DNA of 64,000 bases, taken from Xiphias gladius (Eukaryota > Chordata > Actinopteri > Istiophoriformes > Xiphiidae). The notes below the pieces were generated by a model, which searched no databases, was not told the origin of the DNA, and saw only the letters and a program-made list of their open reading frames with translations. Of this stretch, positions 33,663-45,956 are shown piece by piece. Made by a program: the position numbers and the translations under genes. Position 1 is the stretch's first letter, and every line of letters begins with the position of its first letter. The stretch is from the NCBI RefSeq assembly GCF_016859285.1, contig NC_053418.1:8269001-8333000 (forward strand). Direction: 5' to 3'.

Positions 33663-35404
33663 CTGAGGAGAGATAGAGAGAGAGAAATCAAAGGTCAACA
33701 AATACGTAAACATAGAAACAACAAACATTTTGAAAGTAAAAATGAAACCATGCAGGGGTTATTTTAAAAAAACACAGACAACATGTTTAGGCATTTAGAG
33801 TAAAAATCCAGAATTACGTTAAAGCACTCTCTGGGTGCTTTTGCAAAGATCGTCTGCACAAAGTAAAATAAGTAAGTGTATGTGTAGATTTTTTTATGAG
33901 ATTATACCATGTTTCAAATTATTGTAAATGTATAAGTTTGTGTGTCTGTAGAGAAATGAGACAGTCCGGTTTAAGTGGCGCCGTGGAAGCATGTATTTCT
34001 GCCTGCCGCGGTGCATTTTTCGATGCAACCACTGGGCAGCACCAAAGTTGAGAATTTTCAAATCACACACAGCGTGAGGATAATTCCAGTGTATTACAGC
34101 TCATTTTTGGCCATTATTCTTATCGATAATAATAAAATTATACACGTCAAGTTAATATCCGAGACCTGGGAATGCAGAAACATTGCTTAAAAGAAGTAAA
34201 AAAGGGCAAGAAAAATGGATGGTCAGATGATCGTGCAAGTTTTAAACAAATCCCCTGGTTGGCCAAATGTATTGGGAAAAAAAAACTAATGGCAAACAGT
34301 AAAATTATTATTCAAACTGTTCATCTAACATCCATCACAATTTACAGACCGACTTCAACTTTGACGTATTGTACATCCAATGGCTAGATTATTAGCAACG
34401 TTTTTGGTGTGCTCCATTCCAGCTTTAATGCCAAATAAAGTGGTTTTAATAATCTGGATAAACTGTCGGCTTGTTTAAAATCTGTCCTATTGTCTAACAG
34501 CTCCCATATCATTTCCCGTATCTCAGCAACTGCTTTGGTGAGTACAATCTTATCATGAAAACTATGAAAACAAATCAAAACAAAGGAAATTATCCTTGAA
34601 AAAAACAAATAGAATTATTTAAAGCCTGCAACTAATAAGCGTAATGTGATTATCATTCCAACTGTCACTATGTCGGTTTTTGCTGCGGCCCAAGTGTGAG
34701 CCAGACCAAGTGACAGACATGCAGGCTGTGGAGAATGCTGCGCGGCCGCATTGTTAGTCGTGAGGATTACATTTCTGCGTGTGTCCAAACATGTGAAGTC
34801 TGGGCGTGTGTGCGTGTGTTGCTCAGCGAGATCCGACCACATGTAAGTGGAGTAACTAAGCTCCTACAACAAGGTCATCACATGTACAGTCAGTGTGTCA
34901 GCACACAGGTGAATGTGTACGATCGAGAGTGCGGTTTGTCTTTACGCTGGTATGCAGTGCCGGGATGGGACAGGCCAAGACACCCCTGGCTAATCCTGAC
35001 TAATTTTTCTAGTGGGGATTCCTCTTCGCATGATGCAACTCCCTGTATTCAATAACAACAACAAGCGCACGGGCTCTTCTGTCACTCTCCGTGCCCACTC
35101 TTTCCTGTTTGGCTCCAGATTCACGTGAGCAGAGGCCAGACACCACCCTCTGAGGACTTAAGCAAGACTTTTGGAAGCAATACATCACCAAAATGCACGC
35201 CACAGGAAAGACAGGAGCGCCTGATTACGAGTCCTTTCACAGCATCATAATATTGTTTGAACATGACGATGGCTACATAAATGATATCATGCTAAAAGAC
35301 CAAGGTTTATGGCCAGATTAACCTCGTAGGGAGTCCCGGGGCTTAAATTTGTTGTTGGGCCCCTATTGGCCTCCACTGGCAGAAACCCAGACACCAACCA
35401 GCAA

Positions 35405-35690
35405 AATAAAGATGAAACGATTAGTCAATTAATTGACTAGTTGATTGCCAAAAATTCACTCATACCAGGTTTTCAAATTTAAATTTCCCAGTTTTCCATC
35501 ATGGTAAACTCAACATTTTGTGGTTTTTGACTGCACCTCAGACAAAAAAAGCTATTTGAATTGGTTAACTAGGGCTTTTTCCATTATTTTCTGATACTTT
35601 ATAGACAAATAATTATAAAAAAAAAAAAGTCAGATGTACTGATAATGAAATTAGTTGTTCGTTACAGTCTTATAGTACATCTATGATGGA
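35405..35690. repeat. Interspersed repeat of the 'cgattaatcgattag' type (copy 2), in the long 3' intron of areg
   Basis: Contains AAACGATTAGTCAATTAATT, CATTATTTTCTGATACTTTA and GTTGTTCGTTACAGTCTTAT. These are landmarks shared with copies at 10540 and 50130. Confidence 0.5.
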
Positions 35691-36855
35691 TTATTACCAC
35701 CTTGTCTGAGTTTTCTGTGTGTTAATTACTTGATACAGAAAAACGTAAAAAAAACATAATAAAATTATATATTATTATATATATTATAAAAAAAAAATGA
35801 ACAAAAAAATAAACTAAAACAATTCAGGTCTTAAAGCTAGATTTTGAAGAAGGGTCCCTCTACAAGCCTGGTACCACAAGGTGGAGGATGGAGGACCTGT
35901 TCTGCAGTGGTGCAAATTTCCAACAAACTTTTGACTACTAACATTATGTAGACACAGAATGATATGGAGTAAGCCTGACGTTTTTGGGGCCCCTGGGTGG
36001 CTTTAGCTGCTTAGCTGACATACCTGTGCAAGCAAGACTGAGGTTGGATTTACACTTTATTGTTTGTATTCTAAAAGACTATTTTTCACTTTTAACGCTA
36101 CAATAGAAAAGACTTTTAGAGGGAAGACTAACTGATGTGTTTGCTGAATGTAACGCTATCTCAAATAGTATTGGTTATGGTTGCTGGAATGTAAACTTCC
36201 GCAAATCCAATAGAGCTGCACTAAGCTACAAATGTTAGCCTACACTCCGATATAGGGGCGTGCAGGACGCAGCAGAGAAATTTTAGACACAGTGGATGTG
36301 CTAGTTTTGAGTGGGGTTACACAACCTGCATCCCCGCAAAATAACGTAGTATGAATTGTCCCTGGCCTTGAAGTAATGATCTCTTACTACTGTAGGTATA
36401 AAGCTAGTCAGCCAGATATGCTGACGCGTGAAGCTTATGTTAGAGCAGACAAACACAGCTGTTTAATCCTTACATCTCTGCTATTGTACTTTTTGTTTGG
36501 AAGATGGTTAAAAAAAAAAAAAAAGAAACCCACCATCACAACTCTACACATGGATTATCGCACCGTGCCCACTACTCTAACGTGAGAAATCCAAAGACGG
36601 ACAGCTTTGTGGTTGATAAGCTATGAATGGACGATCGCTGTTCAGGGTTGAAGCAAGCGAACTGTCAACCAAAGTTTTCGAGTTTGGGGATATTGAGATG
36701 TTTATAAATGACACGGCGTCAGAATTTTATTTCATGCAGCACGAACTCAGAGTACTTGTAGAGCTGTAAAGAAGTACTGTGAGTGTATTTACAATTGGTC
36801 AAAGTCGGTCAGAAGGTCAATGACATGACACCTACCTCGTCATAACTTGACGCCT

Positions 36856-39800
36856 TCACACCACAATGTCACCGACAGGTTTCTGTAACTTCTCCTGCTC
36901 TGTCCCAGTTCCCAGGTAGGATGCCAGGTAGTTTTTATGTGACCTGTAACTACAAAAGACATTCAACATGAGTATAAAAGCCGAGTATAGCCCTCGTGAT
37001 TATCAGATGCTTGCAGTAGAGTTATTTTGAATGGCTGGACTGCGGAGTCAGTGACATAGCTTTGATCCTGTCTCAATACAAGGCGTGGTTTTATTGTGTT
37101 TTGGCTGTCAGTCCCAGGGATGACAGCCCATAAATTGTATCGATTATTAAAATTAATCCTTTTTCAACATAACTATTGATTTTCTGGTTGTTCTGATCAG
37201 AATTCAAATTGGAGGTAGTTTCGCTCTCACAGTTATAAGTTCTTCTTTCTCTCCAACTCCCCACTTAGTTATTTCTGGCTCACACTGGCTTTAAGCTTTA
37301 ATTGCACTGCAGCTGGTTAAATTTGCACTCTGTTGGACTATTGACTTTGTCCCACATTCAAGCAGTTGCTGTGTTGTGGTTACATATTGATAAGGAATTT
37401 ACGATTAAACAGTAAATCATTCACAGTACTGCAGTATGTAATAGATTGTAATTTAAAATAAAGTATGGGTAATACATGCATTGATTGTTGAGGCGTAATA
37501 TACAGTGAAATTGTACTACCAGCCTACAATAAAAGTAATAATGAGACATGAAACTTATAGAGAGGATATTTAGTCCCACTTCTGAAGGTGAGCATTACCC
37601 GTATAGTGTGGGCGTGTTTGGGTGTGTTATGTGCCATCTGATGTGTCAGTGTGTATGGATGCCAAGTAGTGTTTCTGGGCAGGATGTGTGGATTTGTAAT
37701 GTGTGTTGGGATTTGCAAGGGTGTGGATGGTTGCCTTGATGCGTATTCGCTTAAAAATTCAATAATCTGCCCTATAAGAGTTTTAAATGATAAAGAAGAG
37801 TAAGACGAATTTACTTCCAAGCCACTGGCATCGGTTCTTGTCTTATTATAGTTCCAGCTATTGCGAAAAGTGAGAAGAGAGCAGCAGGTCACACCAATAA
37901 TCAATATATTGGGATCGGGTTCGTAGAGTGTTGTGAGTTTTGATCCCTAGCCTTAATCCATTGAAAACTGAGTTGTCTTTTTTGAAAAGGTTCACAACTC
38001 TAAAAAGCAGCAAGAGTTAAAAGTTTGAATATTTTTACGTTACCCAGCGATCCTGCACAATCTGCACACAGCATACTCATGCCGATCAAGCCCGTGGGTT
38101 CATGATGCTTTATACAAAAGCTGGTGAGACAATAAAAACATATAATGTTGGTGAATCCAGCTTTTTCTGGACAAATATGTCACTGTCACTCACTTTTTTG
38201 TCAGGACACAGTTTTCATTTTTCTCTAAATGTGTGGCCTTTTCTCTTCCCAACAAAGATATATCATTTCGGGAAACAGGGTGGATCTTGGAAGTCTTTCC
38301 TTTTGTCACCTTCCTTCATAATTGGGGCTGATACGGTTATACAAGAATGGGTAATGCTGTTTGGGGAATCTAAGAAATAGACAAATAATTAAATGGGTGC
38401 AGAGACCCCAAAAACCAGGAAAACTAAGGAGTTGAAAATAATAAAGTGAGCTAGTAAAAGTAATAGAATAGTAAAATAAAACAACTGATTAATTTCTGAC
38501 TTGTCTGATAACCTTCAATTACGTTTTGTCAGTTTTGAGGCTCCAGATGATTTTTTTAAGACATTTGTTTGGACCCGTGAGGTCCTTCAGGAGTTTTTAC
38601 CAGTTTTACCATATGATCCCTCACCGGCTTCCCGCCCACTAACGCTACTGCTCCCTCGGAAAGCAGTGGTGCAGTTGTGTCTCTCTGTGTGACGCATGCA
38701 TACTCACTGAGCACAGGTCATGAGCAGGATGGCGGTGCAGCTGATGACTGACAGGACCACAGCAATGATTACTAAGACCGTCTGCACCAACTCAGTATCA
38801 TGGCTCTCACTGGACTGGTTTTTACTCGTCCCAAGAGTTTGGATCCCACAGCGCTCCCCGTCATAACCCTTCATACATCTGCAGAGTGAGAGTTAACAGA
38901 ACAAACCGATCAGCCAAGAAGTTTATTTTATTAATCGTGAAGAATAAGGTAATAGATAAAGCATCAGATATTGAACTCAAACTGTTATTTGGATGTTTGA
39001 AACAGGTTTAAACTTGAAGCGCACATGCAAAATGTACCGAATCTGCCCATTAGCTAAAATGACTAAAGACAGCAGTATCTCTCTGATTAAATGGTAAATT
39101 GAAATATTAATTTAAACATGTAGTCGTGTAATTTTTGTTCTTGTCTGTGGGAAAGTTCAGCAAAAATAATATTCGGGCAATTTATTCTGATGATAAGCTC
39201 ATTCAATCCTATTATCGACTTGACTCTCACTAACCATGAAGCTCATATTCACCCACGTGCAAAAACCCAAAGTCAACCGAATGCTGTACTCACATGCACA
39301 CTGGCTCCTGCAGGCCCTCTATGTGCTTGCAGTAACCATGAATACAGTAGCCCAGGTGGGTGGAGGTACAGGGATCCTCTGTGGTGCTGAGAGTCGACAT
39401 GTATTCGTTGGTGAAGACCATGTGCTCGGGGTTGAAAGGAGTCGTGCTTTTGCTCTTGTGCTTGCTCCTCCTCTTGCCCTTGCCTTTCCTTTTCTTCCTC
39501 TCATCTTTACTGGGATGTAACTCTGTAGCAGGAGAGATTGCAGGTGATACTGTAACTAAGGTTTATGGTATAATTGTAGTAGCAACTTAGAGTTTCTACA
39601 TCGTAGGTTCAGAGGGTTTACATTATGAATTTTGAGCCTTGCATGTACTCTCTAAACAAAAGATAATCCGTACAGGGTAGCCTGGCTGGGTGACAGCGTT
39701 TTCTGGTCAACTGAACAGAGTGTGCAGTAGATGAAGAATATCATCCGCCTATTTGGTTTCTTCACTTCTCTGCTGCATTCAGAAAATATATATTTACTGA

Positions 39801-41017
39801 TCACAAATGTAATTATTCAATTAACTTAGATTTAACCCAAATTACCCAGCCTTTGATTAACAAAAAAAAAATCAAGGTCAAGAAGAAAAGAGTTTGTTTT
39901 GCTTGTCGTACCATGAAGGCTGACATTTTCATTGTCCCCTCCTGAAAGTTCATCTATTTCCAGCTCGTCATCGTCGCTCAGCAAACTCTGGAGGCCCTCC
40001 CCGGAGGCCGGACCCCCAGTTACTCCGGCTAGTTCACTGGAGTAGCCAGTGGCCTCAGATCCCTGAGCACCCAGATAACAGCAGATTACTGTAAAACCAA
40101 CAGGACACCCACAAAAAAAAAAAAGAATAATGAGTGAGATTATATCAAATATACATCGAAAAATGAAAATGACAAGCAATAAGGAACAATTACGGTCAAA
40201 GTGTGATGCAGTTTAATGCGGTGAGTGTTTTATAGCTACACTCAGTATTTGGTAAGATAAATAATGTTCTTTTAAAGCTAGCAACCAAACTCAGACTAGA
40301 ACTTGTTGCCATGAAGAAATGAAATGAATAACAATCATCTGGGAAGTTTACCTTTCTGCTTAAAAAATAATCAGGAAAAGGACGTGAATTTAGAAACTGA
40401 TGAACTGGCAGTCAGTTCTTTTATTCTTCTTCTATTGTCACCAGTAACCTAAAGTTGCTTGGTTACTTTCTATTGGCATTGTATTCAAAAATCTTGGCCC
40501 ATTCACATCTGACTCATCCATTCATCTTAAAATGTTGAGGGAAATCTGAGCTCTCAAATTAGATACACACGCTGTATTAAAATTAAAACAAGTCCAACCA
40601 GTCCACATCCAGAACATTACTGCAACTGAATGCATCATTTCCACAAGAAAAGAACAATGATGAATGATGAATTGGTCTGTAAGACTAATGACGTATATGA
40701 AATCCATTGACCTTTCGCAGCATCTGGTGCTATTTTACAGTGTTTTGGCTTGAAAACCAGAGGTGATGCACTTCTGAAACAAATTCTTTTCTTTAAAATA
40801 TCTGAATATCTCTCTCCTGCCTGACAAGTCCTCACTTGAAGAGACATTTCCTCCTTGCCCCCCCCCCCAACACCCCGTCCTCATACCATTTGATATTTCT
40901 CTTCCTTCCATTTCATTGACTTACAGGCTCTGCACACACACACAAACACACAAAGAATAGAGGAACAAGTCCAGACTTACCTAAGCACAGGAGACAGGTG
41001 AGGCTGAGAGGGTTCAT
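36856..41017 (-). CDS. areg: Amphiregulin (areg), EGF-receptor ligand precursor
   Basis: Five coding exons on the minus strand: 40981-41017, 39912-40088, 39294-39522, 38708-38878 and 36856-36949 (phases 1, 1, 2, 2), giving 235 residues (human 252). Type I membrane precursor: signal peptide MNPLSLTCLLCL continuing VICCYLGAQG; acidic propeptide SLLSDDDELEIDELSGGDNE; a strongly basic heparin-binding segment (KDERKKRKGKGKRRSKHKSK); one EGF domain from CTSTHLGYCIHGYCKHIE to GYDGERC; a transmembrane helix (VQTVLVIIAVVLSVISCTAI); and a short tail. The basic segment and CIHG.CKHIE separate it from ereg and epgn. HBEGF is the nearest alternative, disfavoured by locus and by the long acidic propeptide. 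ADAM17-type shedding would release the ligand for EGFR. The intron between EGF cysteines 4 and 5 is shared with its two neighbours. Confidence 0.9.
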
Positions 41018-41159
41018 ATCCCGGGAAGAGTGTTTTGTGTATGACAGTCCTGCACAAATCTCTGGTTGTAAGTGTGTGTCTGAGTGTGAGTGTTAGGTGT
41101 CTGGTTGTCCCCTGCTGATAGAGATTGGGCTTTGCTGTCTTTACCTCTACTGGGTGCAG

Positions 41160-41167
41160 CTTTTATA
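41160..41167 (-). promoter_or_regulatory. TATA box of areg
   Basis: TATAAAAG on the minus strand, about 145 bases upstream of the areg start codon, predicting transcription from about 41130. A TATA-type promoter suits an inducible ligand gene. Confidence 0.6.
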
Positions 41168-41204
41168 GACCAACGCCTGCCTCTCAACTCCAAGGAGAAA
41201 GAAG

Positions 41205-41254
41205 GGTGTGTGCGTGTGTGTGTGTGTGTGAGAGAGACAGAGAGCAGCAGATGC

Positions 41255-41315
<61 letters not shown>

Positions 41316-41353
41316 CGTGTACAACGTCACACACACACACACACACACACACA
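41205..41353 (+). repeat. TG/CA repeats with a central hairpin-forming palindrome, just upstream of areg
   Basis: A short TG run (about 41209-41230) is followed by (TG)29 at 41257-41314, then gacgtgtacaacgtc, then a CA run to 41353. Arms 41289-41318 and 41324-41353 are perfect reverse complements around a 5-base loop. The tip holds TGACGT and ACGTCA, which are CRE half-sites. The tract starts about 40 bases upstream of the areg TATA box. Confidence 0.85.
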
Positions 41354-41396
41354 TACAGACATCCTTTTTTTTCAACCATCATGGGTTTTGAAAACT

Positions 41397-41590
41397 CTGT
41401 ACTCTGTCTGACAGCTTCGTGGGGACCAAAATGTTGGACCCCACAAGTTTAAATGGCTGTTTGAGGGGTTAGGATCTAGTTTTAGGGACAGGGTTAGAAT
41501 AAGGTCTAGGTCAGGGTCAGGGTTAGGGATGTGGTTAGTTGAGATGGGAACTGTACAAACTTGTGTGTGTGTGTCTTGTGATTAATCTGC
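41397..41590 (+). repeat. Degenerate GGGTTAG-type repeat linked to 'gtggggacc' motifs
   Basis: TTCGTGGGGACCAAAATG and GGACCCCACAAG are followed at 41464-41540 by degenerate units such as GGGGTTAGG, CAGGGTTAG and GGGTTAGGGATG, then a TGTGTGTG run. I recognise this composite as a dispersed teleost repeat. It is telomere-like in unit but internal and irregular. Confidence 0.6.
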
Positions 41591-41994
41591 CTCAGGCAAC
41601 ACATTTTGCACCTCATGTTTTCACACATGACGAAGCTTTTGTTGGATAATAATTAATCTGAACGAGACTGAGACACAAAACAGTTTGATGTATTCTGACT
41701 TGTTTCTCGTCACCATTAAAACACACAAACATTTGGTCCCGCTTCTTTAATTGTTATTGCTTCCTCGCTTCTCCCTCTATGGTCACGTATAAGACCATAA
41801 TTACAGCCTCAATCTATTAGTGACACGCACACACACACATACCCTAGCACTCTCATAGCACTTTTACCCGGTGAAAATCTTGTATCTCCAATGTGTCTTC
41901 TTACCAGAAACTGAAAAAGGAAATTGTTGATTGCAGATTTTGTTTATTGTTTATTTGGGGATTTTTCAAAGCATTTTTGGACCGTTTAGTAGGC

Positions 41995-42367
41995 TTAAAG
42001 GTGCTATATGTAAGTTTTTGCCATTGCCTGCCTTTACTCGCCAAGAGCTGTCTCCAGCGGTGCAAAGCAACACAAATGTTACTTCTTGTTTTAATTCTAT
42101 ACTACTTCTTTTTTCTACTGAAGTTAGCATACTAACCAGCTAGTCCCCCGTCCCGTCTCGTAATACCACAACATTGAGTCACTGTAGCATCCAGTCTGCC
42201 CCTCCGTCCAACATGAGAGGATGAGGAACTAGTGCTGTCCCCTATGGCCTATTCCAAGCCTATTGTCTTGTAAATGCAATGATGGCTGAACTCTTGGTAC
42301 GTAAACAGCTGTTAATGCTAATGTTGGCTACGTATCGAGAGTAAAAACTTACATATAGCACCTTTAA
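41995..42367. repeat. MITE with perfect 25-bp terminal inverted repeats, 373 bp
   Basis: Bases 41995-42019 are the exact reverse complement of 42343-42367. The ends read TTAAAGGTGCTATATG and CATATAGCACCTTTAA. If the outer TTAA is a target duplication, the element would be piggyBac-like, with ends starting AGGTGC. The interior has no coding capacity. Perfect ends suggest a fairly recent insertion compared with the other repeats here. Confidence 0.85.
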
Positions 42368-43739
42368 AGAGATGGAAACATGAAAATCAACTAAAAAAAT
42401 AGAGATGCAAGGTTCTCAGCTGGCAACAATGATACACAACTTTTTCAGTCATGGTAACCAGGACCAGCTGCACTTTACTCAAGGTACAAAGATGGTCAGT
42501 AGAAAAGCTTGGTAAGACAATGACGGCAGTAAACATAAACTAAGTTTTTATGATTGTGTGTGACTGATAATTGGTATCATGTACAGATAAGGGCAAATGG
42601 TCAGAAGGTCTAAAAAAGGTACTGTGATATCCTGAACAAATTCAACTCTGAATTTTGCTTTTTTTTCCCACTGAGAGATAAGTCAGGTTTTACAAGATAA
42701 ATCATCTTTTAATTGTGTGTTTAATGGTTAACAGCGGGCAGAATAACTTCTTCTATTAAGTATATATTGTTTTATATCAATACTTTTATTCGGTCACTGG
42801 TTAAAATGTACAAAATCTGTTATTTTGTATATTTTGTACTGTTCAACAGGGTGTCTTTATGTGTCTGAATTAGCTAGTGTGGTTTTGATTAAATGATGGC
42901 AAGTGTAACTATTTAAGTTCACTGTAAACAAGAGGCGACCTTCTGTCTTGGGTGGAGATGCTGCACAGGAGGGTGTGTAGGGTATGTTGTTGTGTCTGCA
43001 GACAGAGGTTGTCCCATCATTCATGCTCTGGTGGAATCCAATAGAGGCCTGCAAGGAATGCTGGGAACTTCTCCATCTCATTCCTCGGCTTCAACAACAA
43101 CCAGAAGCTCCTGACACATTTTGTTTATAACAGTCGGGAATTAAATTGTTTGGATTATGTGTAATGGCACGGCGGATATGTGATATGAATGTGTGGAAAG
43201 TCTGACACAAGCCTGGAGAGAAGCACCTCATAACAGCCGCCCACTGTAAACACATTGCTGTATAGCCAAAAGCATGAAGGGCGAAAACTTTCTGACACAC
43301 AAAAACAGCCGTATTTATTTGGATAAAACTTTGAATCATGCATTTTTACACAATCTCAGTAGCTGTCATGATTAAACCACCTCCACCACCTTTCTGGAAA
43401 GGGGATTTTTTTCCCACATGAAATACAGAATAACTGCAAATGAGTCTACAGACACACTAGTAGCTCTGTGAGGCTGTATTCAGGCACAGTGATGCTTTGA
43501 GATAAGTGCTGTTGTATATATCTGGTTTGTGCTGGTTGAGTTTTTGATAATGTGGACTCATAAGTTGATTGCCCTGATTTTCAGTACCTGTCCCAGTTGG
43601 TATAAATGCCAGTCAAGTGAATGTTTGCCAAATGAACAAATCATTTTATCGTTCATTTTCGTAACAGTCCTGAAGAAAAGCAGTATATATTGATTTTCAT
43701 TGTGTTGATTTTCATTGGTAAGTGTTACGAATGTGCGGC

Positions 43740-44305
43740 GTTCTCGCTCTTTTTTTGGCTAAATGCTAACATCACCACGCTAATGTGGTGATGTTTGTCA
43801 GGTTCATCATCTTGGTTTGGCTTGTAAGCATGCTATCATTTCCCAGTTAGCATGTAAACACAAAGTACAGCCGAGGTCGATGGGAATCATAAACCAAATT
43901 ATTAGACAACTTGAAATTTTGACATGATGATGGTTCTAGAAGAAAGGTCAGGGGATCACCAAAGTTATTACAATTTATCCTGAGGGGTACTCAAATGTCT
44001 GTCCGGGTTTTCATCGAAAACTATCCAACACTTATTGACACTTATGTCTGTATAAAAATTTGTGCCAATTCATGTGGTACATGTTGAGATATTTCACAGG
44101 ATAAGTTGAAACTTATCCTGAAGCACTAGAGGAAAAGTCCAGGTTTTCACCTGTCAAGTAGGTAGGATTCATCCTCTGGGCAACATGAATGGTTGTAAAT
44201 CTCATGGCAATCCATCCAAGTCGTTGAGATATTTCAGTCTGGACCAAAGTGGTGGACCAATCGACAGACTGACTTTGCCATTCCTACAGCCAAGCTGCTA
44301 GCGAG
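43740..44305 (+). repeat. Interspersed repeat with the 'catggcaatccatcca' core (copy 4, longest)
   Basis: Contains GCTAACATCACCACGCTAAT, GTTAGCATGTAAACACAAAG, a segment AAAGGTCAGGGGATCACCAA, ATCTCATGGCAATCCATCCA, GATATTTCAGTCTGGACCAA and GTGGTGGACCAATCGACAGA. The whole family profile is visible, with an internal duplication of the 'gagatatttca' section. Confidence 0.7.
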
Positions 44306-44309
44306 TCTA

Positions 44310-45898
44310 CCAAAAATAACAATTAAAATGAACCAGCTTTGAGCAGGAAAACAAACGTGTACGTGGTACACGTGGAAATTTTGTTTTGTTAGAAGACACG
44401 CAACGATGCAGCTTAGCAGGGCTTCCACCAACCCAATTACTCACTGCATAAGCAACCTACTTGTTCATGAGCAACCTAATTATTACTTATGCAATAATTT
44501 GGTAATAACCGTCACCTATCAAGAGCATACTGTGGAGATTATAGAAGCATTTTCCTGAACTTTGGATACGTTTATCCACAAATTTTACATTTAGAACAAA
44601 ATGGACACCACTGAGTGGGTCTATTTGTGGGTCTCTGTGGGTGTAAGTGCGTGCGGATGTGTTTTTAAATATGCCTTAAACAGAGCAGTGTCTGCAGGTG
44701 AGTTAATGTTTATGTGTGATCACTGCTGTTCATTAGCATACAGAGCATATAATGAGGCTTCAGTCGGTTGTTAAAAATGGTTCATTGACTCTGGTTGAAG
44801 CACTAATGAGGGTACAGAGACTAAAATGGTGTTATTGATTAACGTAACACTGCACTCAGCGGGTCAGATGATGACTGCCGTACTCCAGACACACGGTATT
44901 TGTTTGCATTACATAAGCTTAGAATAACCATGCAACCATGCAAGTGCCCCTATTTAGCATTTATAAGCAGTATATTAACATAAATAAATGGTGTGTAACA
45001 CACTATAACTTAACTGAAAACACATACGAGCATTTATTAATGTATTTTTAACTCCTCCTGTGTGCACTCATAAGTGGGGGTTGCTGTATAACCAAATAAT
45101 AATGACAATATAGTAAGACACGTTTGTAATAATATAAGATATGTATTCATAGAAAAAGTTGCAATTGTTGACGAATAATTAACCTTAATAAAATGTCTTT
45201 AAATCATTTAATAAACATTTATATGCCGCTTATAAATGCCATATAGGGGCACTCAAAGTAAAGTCAAGTGCCAATTGGGCTGTAAAAGAGATAAACACAA
45301 AAATAAAGCGTCTTAAAGCAGGATAGTTTTCCTTTTATAATTCTACAGTGTCATTAGTGTTTAATCAGAGGGATCAAGGTATCTGTCATGCTTTTTGCTT
45401 TGCATGTTGTCTCTGTGCACCACTCTCTTGTGTAACAAGACAAACAGAAAGTACCATCATGGATCACTGATCCTCATAATGTAATTGTATTCAAGGGTCA
45501 GTGAAGGTGACTCTGTTGTCGAAAAAGTGCTTTGCAATAGTAAGAACATCCTGCTGTTTAAGTTTTCAAAATCATTGAAAGTGTTAAACACGTGACTGTC
45601 ATTTCATCAAATCTGACAGCGCATGTAAAGTGGTTTGCTTACAAGTCCTCTAAACCTGCCACTAACAAAACATCTGGGGCCAAACAAAAAGAGTTAACGA
45701 TGGTTACCAAATGCACCAACATCCAAGGGAATGTGCCTATCAGAGTTTACCGGATTTATTTTCCCGGTGACTTCCAAATAAACTCTTGATTTCTGTTTTT
45801 TGTGATCATTTTACAAACTATAAGATTTTGTTATGATGCACTAGGTTGAGGTATGACAGTCGCTACCCTTTCCCACTGCTACCACCGTGTGTCACTCT

Positions 45899-45956
<58 letters not shown>

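Noticed and set aside
41014-41452. Frames of about 120 residues in both directions over the areg promoter
   Set aside because: They are made largely of Val-Cys or Thr-His dipeptides from TG/CA repeats.
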